A DNA stretch of 64,000 nt from Porogramme epimiltina. Taxonomy: Eukaryota > Basidiomycota > Agaricomycetes > Polyporales > Polyporaceae. A model generated the notes under the pieces. It ran no database searches and was not told the DNA's origin. It saw only the letters and a list, made by a program, of their open reading frames with translations. Positions 1 through 13,000 of the stretch are shown piece after piece. Where the stretch lies: positions 1-64,000 of the forward strand of contig FTLJ01000814.1 of assembly GCA_900155495.1 (NCBI GenBank), read 5' to 3'. Position 1 is the stretch's first letter, and the number at the start of each line of letters is the position of its first letter. The position numbers and the translations under genes are program-made.

Positions 1-755
1 GGCATGGGCGGGGGCGCGGGTGCGGAGAAGGGCTGCCAGGGGAGGTGCGGGCGGGCGGTCGGGAGCGGGGGCGGGGGGCTGGCCATGCGCACCTGCGCGC
101 GGGAGAAGGAGTGGAGGAGCGCGAGCGGGGATGCCGGGTGGGGGTCGTGCGGCTCGGGGCTGGGAGGGCGCGCGAGGGACGGCGGGGTCGGCGAGCCGGG
201 GGGCGTGCCGGAGTAGCAGGAGAGCGAGGAGGGCGAGCGGGTCGACGCGGGCACGGGCGCGGGGATGTATGCAGGTGCAGGTGCGGGGGTAGGCGCAGGC
301 GCAGGCACGGGGGTCGGGACGGGGGTGGGTGTAGACGTGGACCTGGTCGGAGGGGGCGTGGCGGAGTCGCCACGCAACCACTTCGGGGCGGGCGGTGACC
401 GGTCAAGTTCGTCCAGCTCCACTCGTGGTGGCCGAGGAGGAGTGGCAGGGCGCCACTCCGTGGAGGATTTCCTCAGTGGGGTGGGCACGTCGCTCATTGG
501 GCTACGCGGGCTCTCCAGGGGTGAACGGGGGCCGAAGTCGAGTACGAAGTCGCGGGGGTCGCGGATGTGCCGGGCGAGAGAGAGTGAAGAAGCAGAAGGG
601 GACGCGAAAGAGGGGCAGGGGAGATGCTTGTGTTCCAGTTCCGCGGGGACGACGTCGTTGAGGGCGATTGAGGTGCGAGGTGAATTGGTGGTGTAATAGG
701 AGCGCGTGCGGAGGGTACGGTCGTCCCGGAAGGCCCCTCGTGCGTTGAGCCTAAA
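1..755 (-). CDS. Proline-rich low-complexity protein, 3' part, runs off the left edge
   Basis: One minus-strand frame stays open from about 755 to the window edge while composition shifts to GC-rich. It reads FRLNARGAFRDDRTLRTRSY, then a Pro/Ser/Ala-rich stretch with a VPTPVPAPAPTPAPAPA run and several SP/TP pairs (e.g. PRSPLESPRSPMSD). The exon is preceded by a good intron: donor GTGAGT starting at 802 and acceptor CAG ending at 756, 47 bp (or TTTAG, 52 bp). Upstream exons could not be joined with confidence because stops appear in the candidate frames, so the start is unknown. I recognise no domain. The SP/TP-rich composition would suit a disordered regulatory or scaffold protein, which is inference only. 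Confidence 0.55.
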
Positions 756-802
756 CTGGTTGTAAGAGACCTAATGCTAACATATGCGAAGGAAGAACTC
801 AC

Positions 803-1816
803 ATTGCAAGGTATGAGTTAATGTACACTGAACATAGGCTGTCAGTTTACTAGGGACGGCGCTGTAAATACCAAGCCTTACATTTAATAACCAGAAATTC
901 GATAGCTATTGAAATGAATGTTTGGGGGAATGCGACCATCTGAGGAGATGTTTAGTTTGATGGGGTCCACAAGCTGCAAAGACATGTATAACATACCATG
1001 GAGATAGCGAGGATAGAGCAAACACTAACTCAAAATGGATTAGATGCCATTACGCATTAGGCAAGGCGGGGCTGATCACTCACCTAGTAAAGATACCCGT
1101 ACTGAGAGTGTACATGATGACGGTCCTGAGGGAGCTCTTCATGCTAAGAGAGGATCAGCACGTCAAGCTACTTTGGTCGAGGTGGGATCGGCACTTACAC
1201 GCCCATCTCAATCTGACACCGCCCAAGGAAGTAACAGAGGGAACCGGCGATCAATGTGTCGATCGCTGTTGAAAAGCAGTACGGGACGTAGGTTGCTAAC
1301 TTTAGGAACGAGTCAGCAGGGTGACATTAGCTAGCATGACATAGTAGACTGACGGGCGTCTGGGAGAGGCGATCGAAGGTGTCGAGCATAAACCTGTTTG
1401 GACGTTAAGTTATGCACGTCGCGACGGGGGCGACAAGGACGCACGTCTCGTAGCACATGACTGGAAAGTTACGTGTCAGATTGAAACTAAATCCTTAAAT
1501 GGAGGTCACACGAACCTGTGGCAATCCCTAAATTGTGTGGAAGAGTACCACGCTGTCAGAGAACGGCGCCGCTGTATGCGTCGAGAATGACACGTACCAT
1601 AACCTATGATAACGAGTATGGTCTAGGAAGCGATCAACACGGGATAAACGCGGGGAAGAACGTGTATACCCACCACAAACCACGGAACGATACGCCTCAT
1701 CAGCCACTGCGATGCGCTCACGGGAAGAGAAACCTTCTGGTGGCTCCAGCGCCTGGCCTCCTTTCCGAACGGCTTGATCTGGTCATCAATCGCGAGCACT
1801 GTATCAAACATGAGGG
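803..1816. other. Intergenic stretch, nothing recognised
   Basis: AT-richer DNA between the proline-rich gene and the DUF6534 fragment. Several short open frames exist on both strands, but none shows a known motif or a convincing splice pattern. If the DUF6534 gene was once full length, its missing 3' half would have lain here; no trace of the usual later membrane segments was found. Confidence 0.4.
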
Positions 1817-2457
1817 TTAGATGTATGTCAGACAAGACATGGGAAGGAAGCACGCACAACGCCATAATCGGAAGGTGTAGAGGCTGGTGGCACACAAGTT
1901 GAGATTCAGACGACGGGGGACCAGGACGATACTTACGAGTGTACTGAGACGACGACGAGGCCCTGGAGAACATTCTGGATTAGGACGGTGTGGTAGGATG
2001 GGTAAGCCAGGAACTTACGTCAATGATAGTTCGAAGCTAGTGCGCGGAGGTGATCAGATCAAGAGATTCGGCGAGCCGATTGCACGTACCTTGAAGCTCA
2101 GGGTCACATTGGAGAGAGCGGGAGGGTTTCCGTAGTTGGAAACGAGGTAGTAGTAGACGAAGTGTGCGCTGAAACCGAGATGGAGCGCGTCGAGGAACCT
2201 GGGAAGGAGGTGTTGGACTCCGACCTCGGGGAAAAGGCCGCGGTTTGGACTCACCAGAGCCAGTAGACTGCAGCCTTTCTCCATCGACTGTCGTGTGGGT
2301 ACTGCTGCAGGTACACAAACGCCTGGAGGATCGTCACGCCGAAGAGCCTGTGATGCTTGACGTTAGTGGTGGTGTTTGAGCGGGTAAAAGAGACGCACAC
2401 TGCAGAGACGAGGACGCCGAGGAAGAGGGCCCCGTAGGTGGAGTCGAGGTCGGCCAT
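1817..2457 (-). pseudogene. DUF6534 family membrane protein, truncated
   Basis: Six exons splice cleanly: 2457-2399, 2347-2255, 2198-2090, 2036-2019, 1962-1937 and 1883-1817, giving 123 codons before a stop at 1817. The protein begins MADLDSTYGALFLGVLVSAV, then LFGVTILQAFVYLQQYPHDS, KAAVYWLWFLDALHLGFSAH and FVYYYLVSNYGNPPALSNVT. This is the typical N-terminal half of the basidiomycete DUF6534 family (predicted multi-pass membrane proteins of unknown role, usually about 300 residues or more). After the LYTFRLWR segment the frame drifts into unrelated sequence and stops, so the later membrane segments and C-tail are absent. The intact splice sites suggest a recent 3' loss or a short product. 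An unrecognised further intron in the last exon is the alternative. Confidence 0.75.
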
Positions 2458-4381
2458 GTGTTTATGGGCCGTCGCGGACTGAGGTGAGCAGAGGGGAGTG
2501 CGCGAGGCGGTGGGAGGAAGAGGGAGAAGGAGAGAGGGAGGAAGAGGTCTGAGGGAAGAGGAGGACAAAGCGGGTTGCGGGGTGGGACGGAGAGCCGGGG
2601 AGGAGGGGTTGGTGGCGGCCTGGAGGCATGTTCGCTAGCCGGCTTCCCCGCCCTCTTCCTGCGCTCGTCGGGCAGCGGCGGCAGACGGAGGCGGCAGCGG
2701 CACTCCTCCCTCCAGCCATCGTCGGGGTGGCGCCCGGCGGGGGCGGCGGGCGGACGTGACAGCCACTGAGCTCTTGCGCGTTCTCCCGGCACTCACGCCC
2801 CGCCAGCGGCCCGTCCGGTGGCAGACTGCCTGCCTTGTTCGTCTGCGTCCCCGCCCCTTCCTCGGTACAGCTCTGCTCCGTCCGAGCCTCCGAGGGTGTA
2901 TGGGCCCATTCCGCCGTCCGACTGAATGCTGTGGCTGCAGCCACCCCGCGGACGGTGATCCGAGCACGTGCCGGGAGAGCCTTCAAGCTTCAACGTGCAG
3001 GACGAGCCTCCTTGAGAAGGGGCCTCCAAGGCGCTGATCAACCGGCGATGCGTCTGTTGGACGTTCTCTAGTTAATCGACGTCAGCTGAAGCCTATGAGA
3101 CGAGCGTCCTCCCCGAGCGGCTCGGAATGACTTACGTGCATGGGATCGGTGTCGTCGAACATTCCATACGAGCCCGCCAACCTGGCGCTTTGTACCCAGC
3201 ACCAGAGGTTTCGGCTCCAGGATCTATACCCGTCTCACCACGGGTTTCTGCGGTGATCACACTTCGGCACTGTCATTCTAAGTGGATCAACATCATGTTA
3301 CAAGTCAGTGCCAGGCCTTAAACTCGAAGCTCCAAGGCTGACTTACTCACTCACCACCATGAAGCACTGTGCGTCTGGCAGACACCGCCTTCTGTCTTGT
3401 CAAAGATGAACATATGGCAGAATGGACCCTCTTCGGCCTATTCAACGCTGTGTGCCCGTGGCGTTATGTATAGAGTCCGAAAACGTCATCACAGTTGACG
3501 AAATAGGCGCGTCTACCTGCTTCATGTTGAGCGTCTCGGCGTGCTTTCGCGCTCACAAATGCTCGCACATAGCCTTCGTGACCGTGTTCTTGTACTTCGG
3601 AATAGAGGCGGGCATATGTCGCATAAACGAGCACTGAAGATGAAGTTATTCCGGAAGAATGTGCGATGGAGAGCGGCGTGGCCCGTGGGAGAGTCGGAGT
3701 TTCAAGCGACTTCAGGCGCCCGTAAGAGTGCTCGTGACCTGACGCGCGTCCAAGGACCCTCGCCGCCGACGGCTCATACTGTCACCGTTTTAGGCCCTTT
3801 CAACCATCGGAAGGCAGCTGGCAGATGCGTTGTGAGCCAGTTCTTCTCACTGTTTCTCCGAAAGCTAATCCTTAGTTAATAGTCACTGCACCATTAGTAT
3901 CGCTGTTGATATGCTTTTCGAACAACTTGGCTCACCTAATTGGTGACTTCGTTACCGGGGCTCCCCCATAGTAGAATGGATGCTGGGTCACTACAAGCAA
4001 CCGTTTCCTCGAAATATTCGAAGACTAAGGTTATCGGGTATAAGCAAGCATTACCTGGAGCCGTACACTGGCGCAAGCTACCTCCCTACTCAAGACGTGA
4101 CTGAGTGTACTTTCTTACAGCGCCCGGGTTGCAACCGCAAGGTTTGTTTTTTTTGCGCCAGGGCTCGCCACCTTCTTTTGTGACGCTCAACACAGGTACA
4201 AGCATAATCGGTCCCACTCGGCGTGTCTATGCAAGTCACGTTAAGGCGCATTTGGGCCAGAACTTTCTGATTCTACGTACAACCAAGGAACCCGTCCACC
4301 TTACCGGACTCAATGTTGCCCCCGTCTATCACACAACATTACTTGAGGCCGAAACACTAAATCTCTGTGCGACAAATGGGG
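2458..4381. other. Upstream region of the DUF6534 gene and intergenic DNA
   Basis: The first 250 bases (on the minus strand) are a CT-rich, GC-rich promoter-like tract that reads into the DUF6534 start. From about 3050 the DNA becomes AT-richer and carries only short unrecognised open frames. No gene can be supported here. Confidence 0.4.
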
Positions 4382-4387
4382 TATAAA
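4382..4387 (+). promoter_or_regulatory. TATA box of reductase copy 1
   Basis: TATAAA 33 bases before the start codon at 4420, the usual fungal spacing when the leader is very short. Confidence 0.6.
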
Positions 4388-4419
4388 GCAGCCCGAGATA
4401 TCGATCTTACTCGACGCAA

Positions 4420-7400
4420 ATGCCTTCGGGTCCCCATCACGGCGCAATGACCCACGGCACACCGGCTTATCCGCCATTCCGCACCGTACACGGAGCCCAA
4501 TTCCCTGGGTGGACAGCACCGCCGTTCGACGAGCTCCTCACGATCCCTGACCTGTTCGAGTTCAACGCCAGGCATAACCCCGACCATCCCGCCTTCGTCT
4601 ACGCGGAGCCCACAGGCGGGATCAGCACAGTCAACAACCGCGACTTGTATGCGGCCATATGCTACACGGCGGGCAGGGTCGAGGAGCTTCTCAGGCCACT
4701 GAACAATGGTGGAGACGACGCAAGGCCCGTCGTCGGCATCCTTGCTGTCCTCGGTGCGTCCTCGCCTTCCCCGCCCGCTCGTCTCACGCTCACACACATC
4801 CATTGATAACAGACTCCATCTCGTATGTGACCCTCACCGTTGGCGTCCTCCGCGCGGGCTTCGCCGTGTTCCCGATCTCCGTGCGCAACTCGCCTTTGGC
4901 AGTTGCGCACCTCCTGCGCGTGACGGGCGCGCGTGCGGTGTTCGTGAGCGCGGACGCGGGGATGCGGAGGCTCGCCCGGGAAGCAGCCCAGGAAATGTGT
5001 GGGGAGGAGGAGGGGGCAGGGTTCGCGGTGCTGGATGTGCCCCCCTTCGAAGAGATGTATGGGGGAAGCGGGGAGGCGGGGGTGCGTCTGGAGAAGGAGT
5101 GGAAGGACGCGGACGTCGACGCGGCCGCTCTGGTCCTACATTCTTCTGGTGAGTGAATACCTGAGAGGGTTGGACTGGGGGCTGAGGTTTCCTCGTTTCT
5201 GCAGGTTCGACATCGTTCCCGAAGCCCCTCCAAATTACACACCGCCAGTTTCAACTGTGGTCGCGCGCTCACTGTGCGTCTCATGTCGTTCCCTCGCATG
5301 CTTTTTGCGCAACTGAGGTTCTTCATCATGCAGGGTACGACGACACTGACCTCTGCGGCGTGCGCGTCGCCGCACACGCGGTCCCCATGTTCCGTGAGCA
5401 CCGGCTTCATCTGGTCTGTTACCGAACGCCGCGGCTCATCTACCCTCACCTAGATGTCATGGGGCTCATGACTACTACGTTGATAGTACGCTTCCCTGGC
5501 GCCATCGCCACCCATCGCAGGACGCTCACCTCTGCTGGCAGATTAGCGCAGGGGCCGTTCTCGCGGTGTCGCCTCCGTGCGCGGCACCGGTTGTGGCGAC
5601 CCCGGAGGGCCTCCTCGAAGCAGCAGTCGCGACCCGCTCCGAGGTCCTTCTAGCTGTCCCCGCGTTTCTCGAGGTTAGTGAAGTCCACGCGAGCGCCACC
5701 ACGGTACTGACTTAGGCAATGCTGCTGCCCCTGGTAGGCATGGGCGCGCGACCCGGACGCCTTGCCCGTCCTCCAGGCGCTGAAGTATATCGTGAGTCCG
5801 GAGTGCGCTTGACGGCTGCGACGGGGAGACGCGTGTTGACGAGAGCCTCCGCCGCCTGCAGTCTTTTGGTGGGGTGCAGATGGACAAGGCCGTCGGCGAC
5901 GCCCTTGTGCGGGCCGGGGTGCGCATCAAGAACGCATACGGGATGTGCGTACGCTCCCCTCCTTTAGACCCTCGCTGCGATAGCCCTGCACCTAGAGCTC
6001 ACGCTTGTCTCCCTGGGTAGGACGGAAATAGGACCAGTCGCCCAAGGCAGCCGTTTGTCGCGCGCGGTGGGCGCGCCCCCAGAGGCGCCGTGCGAAGACT
6101 GGGAGTACATCCGGCTTCTCGACTGCGTGAGCGCGCACCGCGCGTATGTAGACGGCACGCGCGGCGTCTTTGAGCTTATCATCCTAGTAAGTGCTTCCCC
6201 GCCTTACTCTGTTCTTCCCCCCTTTGCGTTTCTGGCACTGTTGTCGCTCTGACGAACGTTCATCATCTATAGGATTCCCCGATATGGTCCCCATGCGTGA
6301 CGAACACGGAGGTTGGAGGCGTGCGCGCGTACGCAACCGGAGACCTCATGGAAGAACACCCGCACGACCCGCGCCTCTTCAAAGTCTACGGCCGCGCGGA
6401 TGACCAGATCGCGCTCTCCACCGGGGAGAAGGTGCGCGGCCTCCCACCCTCGCACGCTGCCGGGTACTTCATTATGACATGCGCGCGCAGACGAACCCGG
6501 TGCCGATGGAGGCGCTGATATCGCAGGACCCCGCGGTCGAGGCTGCGATCGTGTTCGGCCACGGGCGGTTCCAGAACGGCGTGCTGCTGCAGCCGCGGGA
6601 GCCGTTTGACCCCGCGGACGCGGGCGCGCTCGAGGTGTTCCGGGATCGCGTCTGGTGTGTTGTCCTTTCTCACATACGGAGCGCGCGAGGAGTAACGCGG
6701 CCCTGTGCATAGGCCGTCCGTCGAGCGCGCGAACAAGCACGCGCCCGCGCATTCGCGCATATTCAAGGAGGTTAGTGTTTGCTTTTAAGGTCATGGCGCG
6801 CCGTTCACCGTGCGTTGATGATAGATGATCCTCGCGGCGCACCCCGCGAAGCCGTTCCTCCTCACCGCTAAGAGTACGCTACGCCGCCGCGCCACGCTCG
6901 AGGCGTACGCGGCGGAGATCGACGCGCTCTACGCGTCCCGCGAGGCAAGGGCGGAGCAGGTCGACGCGGCCATGCTCGCGGCTTGGGACGGGGACGACAT
7001 ACGCGCGTCCGTTCGCACGATCGTGGAGACGGTGATGCGCGTGGTGAGGATCAAGGACGACGACGACTTGTTCCAGCAGGGGTGCGACAGGTGCGCGTCG
7101 CCCTTGTTGTGTGCCAGTTCCTTCGCTGACGGCTCGGAGTGGCGATTGAAGCCTGCAAGCTGCGTATATCCGCACTGGTCTCCTGTTCGCGCTGCGCGCT
7201 TGCTCGGAGGTCTCGAGGGATGACGTCCCTGCCAACCTGGTCTACGCACACCCGTCTATCGCCGCGCTTTCTGAGGCTGTCCTTCGCCTCCTCGCTGGCG
7301 CGCCAGAGGACGCGGAGACACCGCGCGTGCCGCGGGTGGAGGAGATGCGGGCGCTGTTGGAGAAGTACAGCCGGGACTTCGGGAAGCCGCGCTGGGAAGC

Positions 7401-8740
7401 CGCGGGACAGGACACACTGGCTGGGACGGGAGGAGAGACGGTACTGATTACGGGCTCAACTGGTCGTCTAGGGTCGCACCTGTTGGCCCAGATGTTGTCA
7501 AGAGAGGACGTACGGAAAGTGTATGCGCTCAACCGGGGCAGGCGGGGAAGAGAGCGGCAGGTTGAAGCGTTCGAGACGTGGAAGCTGGATAAGAGGCTCC
7601 TCGAAGATAAGGAGAGAGTGGTCTTCCATGGGGCACACTTGGATACCAAGGATCTCGGAGTTGGGAGCGTAGTGTACGAGGAGGTACGTCCCGCTTTCGC
7701 TTTGAAATAGTGCGTGGCGGAATATACTGACTAGATCATAGTTGAGGTCTTCCGTCACCACAATCATCCACAACGGTTCGTGCATGGTAGAGATCATTAC
7801 GAAGGCGAGCTGTACTGACAACTCCATGCAGCATGGCGCGTCGACTTCAATGTCTCGTTGACCTCATTCGAGCCCCTTATCGTTGGCCTACGAAATCTCA
7901 TCGACCTGTCCCTTGCTTCCTCCCTAAAGTGCGGACCTAGATTGATTTTCATTAGCTCTATCAGCACTCTTGCTAGTAGGAGACTGTCCTTCTTTATCTC
8001 TTGGACGTTCGTCTGAATCCCATCACAGACTACACACAGCCAGAACCGGCTCAAGAGACTCTGGATTATGGTCCCGAGATTGCGGTCGGGATAGGTTACA
8101 GCGAGAGCAAGTGGGTGGCAGAGCAGGTCCTTGGGCACGCTATGGCAGCGACGGGCCTACGAGCCACGATTGCACGCGTAGGGCAGCTCTGCGGAGACAC
8201 CGTCGGCGGCGGATGGAGCACGAAGGAGTGGGTACCCGCGATCGCACGCGCGAGCAAAGTGCTCGGGTGCATGCCGAACAAGGATGATGTGAGTGCACTT
8301 CACGTAGATGCGTCCCCGCTCTAACTGACCAGGATGTTCACCAGTGCGTGACGTGGGTCCCCGTTGACGTTGCGGCTACGGTGATTATCGACCTCATTCA
8401 CGCGCCGGCCGTGGATCCTGTCATCCACCTCGTTGCGCCTCAACCTGTCACATGGGAGACTGTCTCAGCCCCGATGGCGGCGCGTCTTGGCGTCCAACTT
8501 ATACCCGCTACTGAATGGGTCGCGCAGTACAGGGGTGCGGCGGAGGCGCACGGACGCGAACCCGCGTTTCAACTGGGAGACTTCTTCGAGGCGTTTGCGG
8601 AAGGGCGGGAGATGCGGGTTGCCACAGAGCGCGCCGTGGAAGCATCTGAGTCTATGAAGGAAATGCGGCTTCTGGGTGTGGAGGATGTTGGACGATGGCT
8701 AGATTTCTGGTATGAGGTGGGATTCTTGGAAAGGCTATGA
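4420..8740 (+). CDS. NRPS-like adenylate-forming reductase (A-T-R), copy 1
   Basis: Eighteen exons: 4420-4753, 4813-5148, 5205-5273, 5334-5393, 5454-5485, 5542-5673, 5738-5791, 5862-5944, 6021-6186, 6273-6431, 6491-6654, 6713-6770, 6825-7090, 7152-7683, 7742-7775, 7832-7975, 8029-8288, 8345-8740. They sum to 3279 nt, or 1092 residues. The adenylation domain (about 1-550) shows LHSSGSTSFPKP, NAYGMTEIG, GRADDQIALSTGEK and the closing LTAKSTLRR lysine motif. The carrier domain has FQQGCDSLQA with Ser638 as the phosphopantetheine site. The reductase domain (about 680-1092) has GSTGRLG at 739 for NADPH and Tyr898/Lys902 in GYSESKW. Known relatives activate an acid as the adenylate, load it on the carrier and release it by reduction. 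There is no condensation domain. Substrate unknown. An intron at 7091-7151, absent from copies 2 and 3, splits the Ser638 codon. An internal in-frame ATG at 4447 is an alternative start. Confidence 0.93.
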
Positions 8741-10037
8741 GAAACAATGGACGTCGCACACCAAATTTGATTATCACTGTCATGATGAGCTTGTTCCCGG
8801 CGCCTATATTGCCATTTTGGGATCGTTGACGCGGGCGGCGCGCGAGTCGCGACGCGTTCGTGCCAGTCACGGGCTACTTCAAGCTACGCGACCCCAGAGC
8901 TCTGAATCAGCGCGAGCCGCCACCTCGTTATACTTATCTTCTTCTGCTTCTCCTCAATGCCCACGCGTGCGCTCAAACACCTCCACCAGCGATCGATTGC
9001 TCTCACCGTCGGCGTGAGCTCTGGCGATGCGCTCGCGACGTCGGTCTGCAACTCAACACCCGCGGCGGTCGTGCACCGCCCGCGCGCCACGGATACATGT
9101 GCAACATTCGAAAGCGCAGGCATGGAGATGTAGAGGCACGGGAAGCAGGAGATGCGCGAGTTAGGTGGGGATGGGGCAGGTGTTGGACGTGTTTCCAAGA
9201 GTACGCTTCGCTCCTAGGTGTATGCTGCGGAGAGCGACATGCTCCATGCTTGCGAAGAATTTAGGGCAGACTAAGTCAGCGGATTCCTGCTCGCAGCTTG
9301 GGATGGGGCTGGCGTTTGCGTTTGCATTCGTGGGGTCGTCGAAGCCGTGATGCGGAGAGTCACGGTTAAGGACGTATGCGCTTTGTTCTGACAGGGGAAA
9401 GACAGGTGCGCTTCGTGCTTGCTGCTCATTAACCGTGAGCTAACTCTTTTTGGGGCGATTGAAGCTGTAGGTTACCCATATGCACAGTACGCTCCTACTC
9501 TTCCGCGGGGGTCGCGGCGGACGGGGGCCGCGGGGCACCCGGTGTGTAAACGCACAAGGGAAATGTGAGTGAACTTCGACCATGCTCGTCCTTCTAGCTT
9601 ATTAAAAGCCCCAAAAGTGTGTACATTGTTCTCCCGTGGACATCAGGGGCTACAGAAATAGTCGATTCGGCCCTGCCATACACATCATGGCGTTCGGTCG
9701 ACGTTACGATTGCTCCCATAGTGCGCGTCCAGTCCAGCGGTGAGCCCTATCTCTTCTATGCTTACCTATACGGCCTCAGCAGTCATAGGACCAGAGTCAC
9801 GTCCAAGCTCGGACGCGTCTCCCGTACGTATACAGTCCCAGCCCTACCCGTTTGCTGCACCCCTATGTTTCCATGTAGAGCCTATCTGGCACAGAATGAG
9901 CTCTGCTGGGCCTCTTTAAGGTCTGGATATGAGGAGACGCGGGGAGTGGCGCAGGCATCTTCGCTAGCCGAGAAAGGCTACTTTCGAGTGGGTCAACCCC
10001 CAACCTTCAAATAGCACGCAATGTACACCTCAAAGGT
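8741..10037. other. Spacer between reductase copies 1 and 2
   Basis: About 1.3 kb with open frames but no recognised motif and no paralogue elsewhere in the window. It must contain the terminator of copy 1 and the promoter of copy 2. No clear TATA box was seen close to the copy 2 start. Confidence 0.4.
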
Positions 10038-13000
10038 ATGCCTGCGATGTCCCCCGAGCTACCTACACCCAGCATGCACCCAGCAAAGATCACCTATCCT
10101 GCTGTCCGCACTGTTCAAGGCACACATAGCACGACTTGGACAGCACCCCCTTTCGACGAGCCGCGTACGATCCCCAGTCTTTTCAAGTTCAATGCGGAGC
10201 GCAGCCCGGAACACCCTGTCTTTGCCTACGCGAACCCCACTAGGGGTGAACGTGTGCTCCGTGCCCGCGAAGTGTATCTTGCCATTCGAAGGACCTCTCA
10301 GATCGTCACGGAATGCCTCGGGTTGCTTTCCCCTACGACAAATGGACCCCGGCCAGTTGTGGGGATCCTCGCTGTTTCGGGTACGCGCCATCTTTGCCTG
10401 CACCTCATAGAGATACGCTTCCGCTCACGCCCAAATTATATAGACACGATCTCGTATGTGACCCTTGTGGTCGCTATCATACTCGCCGGCGGCGTGGCTT
10501 TCCCGATCTCGACACGCAACTCTCCCGCCGCTGTAGCGCATCTCCTAACAGCGGTAGGGGGTAGGGCGGTATTTGTGAGCCAGGACGCGAGCATGCGGAA
10601 ATTGATCGCTCTGGCGGAGAAAGAAATGGGCGAGGAACGGGACGACTTGAAGGTGTTAGGTATCCCGACGTTCGAAGACATGTATGGAAGGAGCGAAGAT
10701 GAGGCTCGGGAAGCGGACATACTAGGAGAAGATGGTACGCTCGGCATGGACGACGTGGCATTAGTTTTGCATTCCTCAGGTGAGCGTTCTACCAGATATT
10801 TTCATTGCGAGATGGCTGACGCGGTTCTAGGCTCATCATCGTTTCCAAAGCCGATCCGAATTACCCATCGACAATATCAACAATGGTCGCACGTCCACTG
10901 TACGCTACGGTCTCCTTGTATCCTCTTATACTCACCAAAATATGATCAGGGTACAATGATGTCGATATGTGCGGGCTACGCATCGGCGTGCATGCCTTGC
11001 CCATGTTCCGTATGTCCAGCTGTTATTGTTCCCTTACATGAGTTCCAACGTCTTTTTTCCCATGCAGATGTTGTTGGGATCATGGTGACCACGGCGGCAG
11101 TCAGTTTCTCCTTTACCGCTCTCTACCTGAGCTGCATATGCTTACAATTATATGCAGATCGGAGCTGGGGCAACTCTTACCGGATTCTCTCCAACCGCAT
11201 TCCCCGCCGTGCCTACCCCACAGAGCGTCCTGGCGGCCTCCGTCACGAGTCATTCAGACGGAATGGTGGTCGTCCCTGCATTTCTCGAAGTGGGTTTCTC
11301 CACATACAGACGATGTACATGGGATAGGACCTCATGAGCATCTTTCCACTCATTAGGCATGGTCGCGCGAACCAGACGCCGTGCTCGTTCTCCGAAATTT
11401 CAGGGTTATTGTGAGTGCTTCGGCGGCTCCCATCGTCACAGCTGTATCATCATTGACGCTGGGTACCTGTGCTCTAGTATGTCGGTGGTGCTCCGCTGGA
11501 GAAGAGTGTCGGAGATGCCCTCGTGCAACAAGGGGTACGCATAAAGAATGCATGTGGGATGTGCGTGCTTAGAAAAGTCCTTGCGTCTATACGCAAAGCT
11601 CACGGCGCGTAGGACAGAAATAGGTGTGGTAGCACAAGGCAGTCGCACGTCGCGCACGGCGGGCGCTCCGTCTGAGGCTCCCTGCGAGGATTGGGAATAC
11701 ATGGAATTGGCAGCCATAGTAAAGGGGCATCGCGCGTATGTAGAGGGCATGCCCGGAGTGTTTGAGCTCGTAATTGTTGTGAGTGCTTGACTGCCCCTTT
11801 ATACCCTTTCCTTTTCTCCGGTTAGCTGATACTGAGGGCTAAAAGGACTGGCCGACGTGGTCGCCGTGCGTGACCAACACGGAGGTTGGAGGAATCAAAG
11901 CGTACGCGACCAACGACCTTATGGAAGAGCATCCGCGAGACCCGCGCTTGTTCAAAATCTATGGTCGTGCTGATGATCAAATCGTCCTTTCTACTGGAGA
12001 GAAGGTGCGTTCATCCCTTACACCTTCAATATATTCAGCAGTAATGTTCATGTATGGAATAGACGAACCCTGTCCCGATGGAAACTCTCATCTCCCAGCA
12101 TCCTGCTGTCGCGGCTGCGATCATATTCGGTCGTGGCCGTTTTCAGAACGGAGTGCTTGTACAGCCCCGAACACCGTTCGATCCTACCAACGAGAGCGAG
12201 CTTGAGGCTTTCCGGAACACCATATGGTCTGTCCTCTTTGCGTGCTAGATAGAAGAATCACTAATCACAAAGCGCATATAGGCCCACAGTCGAGCGCGCG
12301 AACAAGGTCGCTCCCGCCCATTCGCGCATTTTCAAAGAGGTATGACTAATATTCGCCCGTGCACTATTGTGAAAACTCATCTTAAAACGGCGCTGCTGTA
12401 GATGATAACTACTACACACGCTGCAAAGCCATTCCCCCTGACTGCAAAAGGCACACCCCGCCGTCAGGTCGCACTTGATGCGTACGCGACCGAGATTGAC
12501 GCGCTATATGCGCGCGTCGAAGCTTCCGCTACTCAGGCGGACGTCCCCCCTCCTGCTATATGGGACGTAGATGGCGTCCGCGCGTACGTGTGCACAGTGG
12601 TGCTTGCAGTGATGCGGGTCGAGGGGATCAAAGACGGGGATGATCTGTTTCAGCAGGGGTGCGACAGTCTGCAAGCGACGTACATTCGGAATGCACTCAT
12701 GCACGCGCTCCGGACGTCGGCGAAGGTGTCCACCCATGCTTTCCCCACCAACTTCGTCTACAGCCACCCGTCGATCGCCGCGCTGTCCACGTTCGTCCTT
12801 CGTGTCTTGTCCGGCGGGGCTGCTGACGCTGAGGTAGGGCGTGCGGCGCGGGTGGGCGACATGCAAGCCCTGTTGAAGAAGTATACTCAAGACTTCGCTG
12901 CGCCACGCTGGAAGGCAGAAGATCAGCTTGCTGAAGCGGACGGAAACGGATTCGGCGGAGAAACGGTTCTGATAACAGGATCTACTGGTCGACTGGGGTC

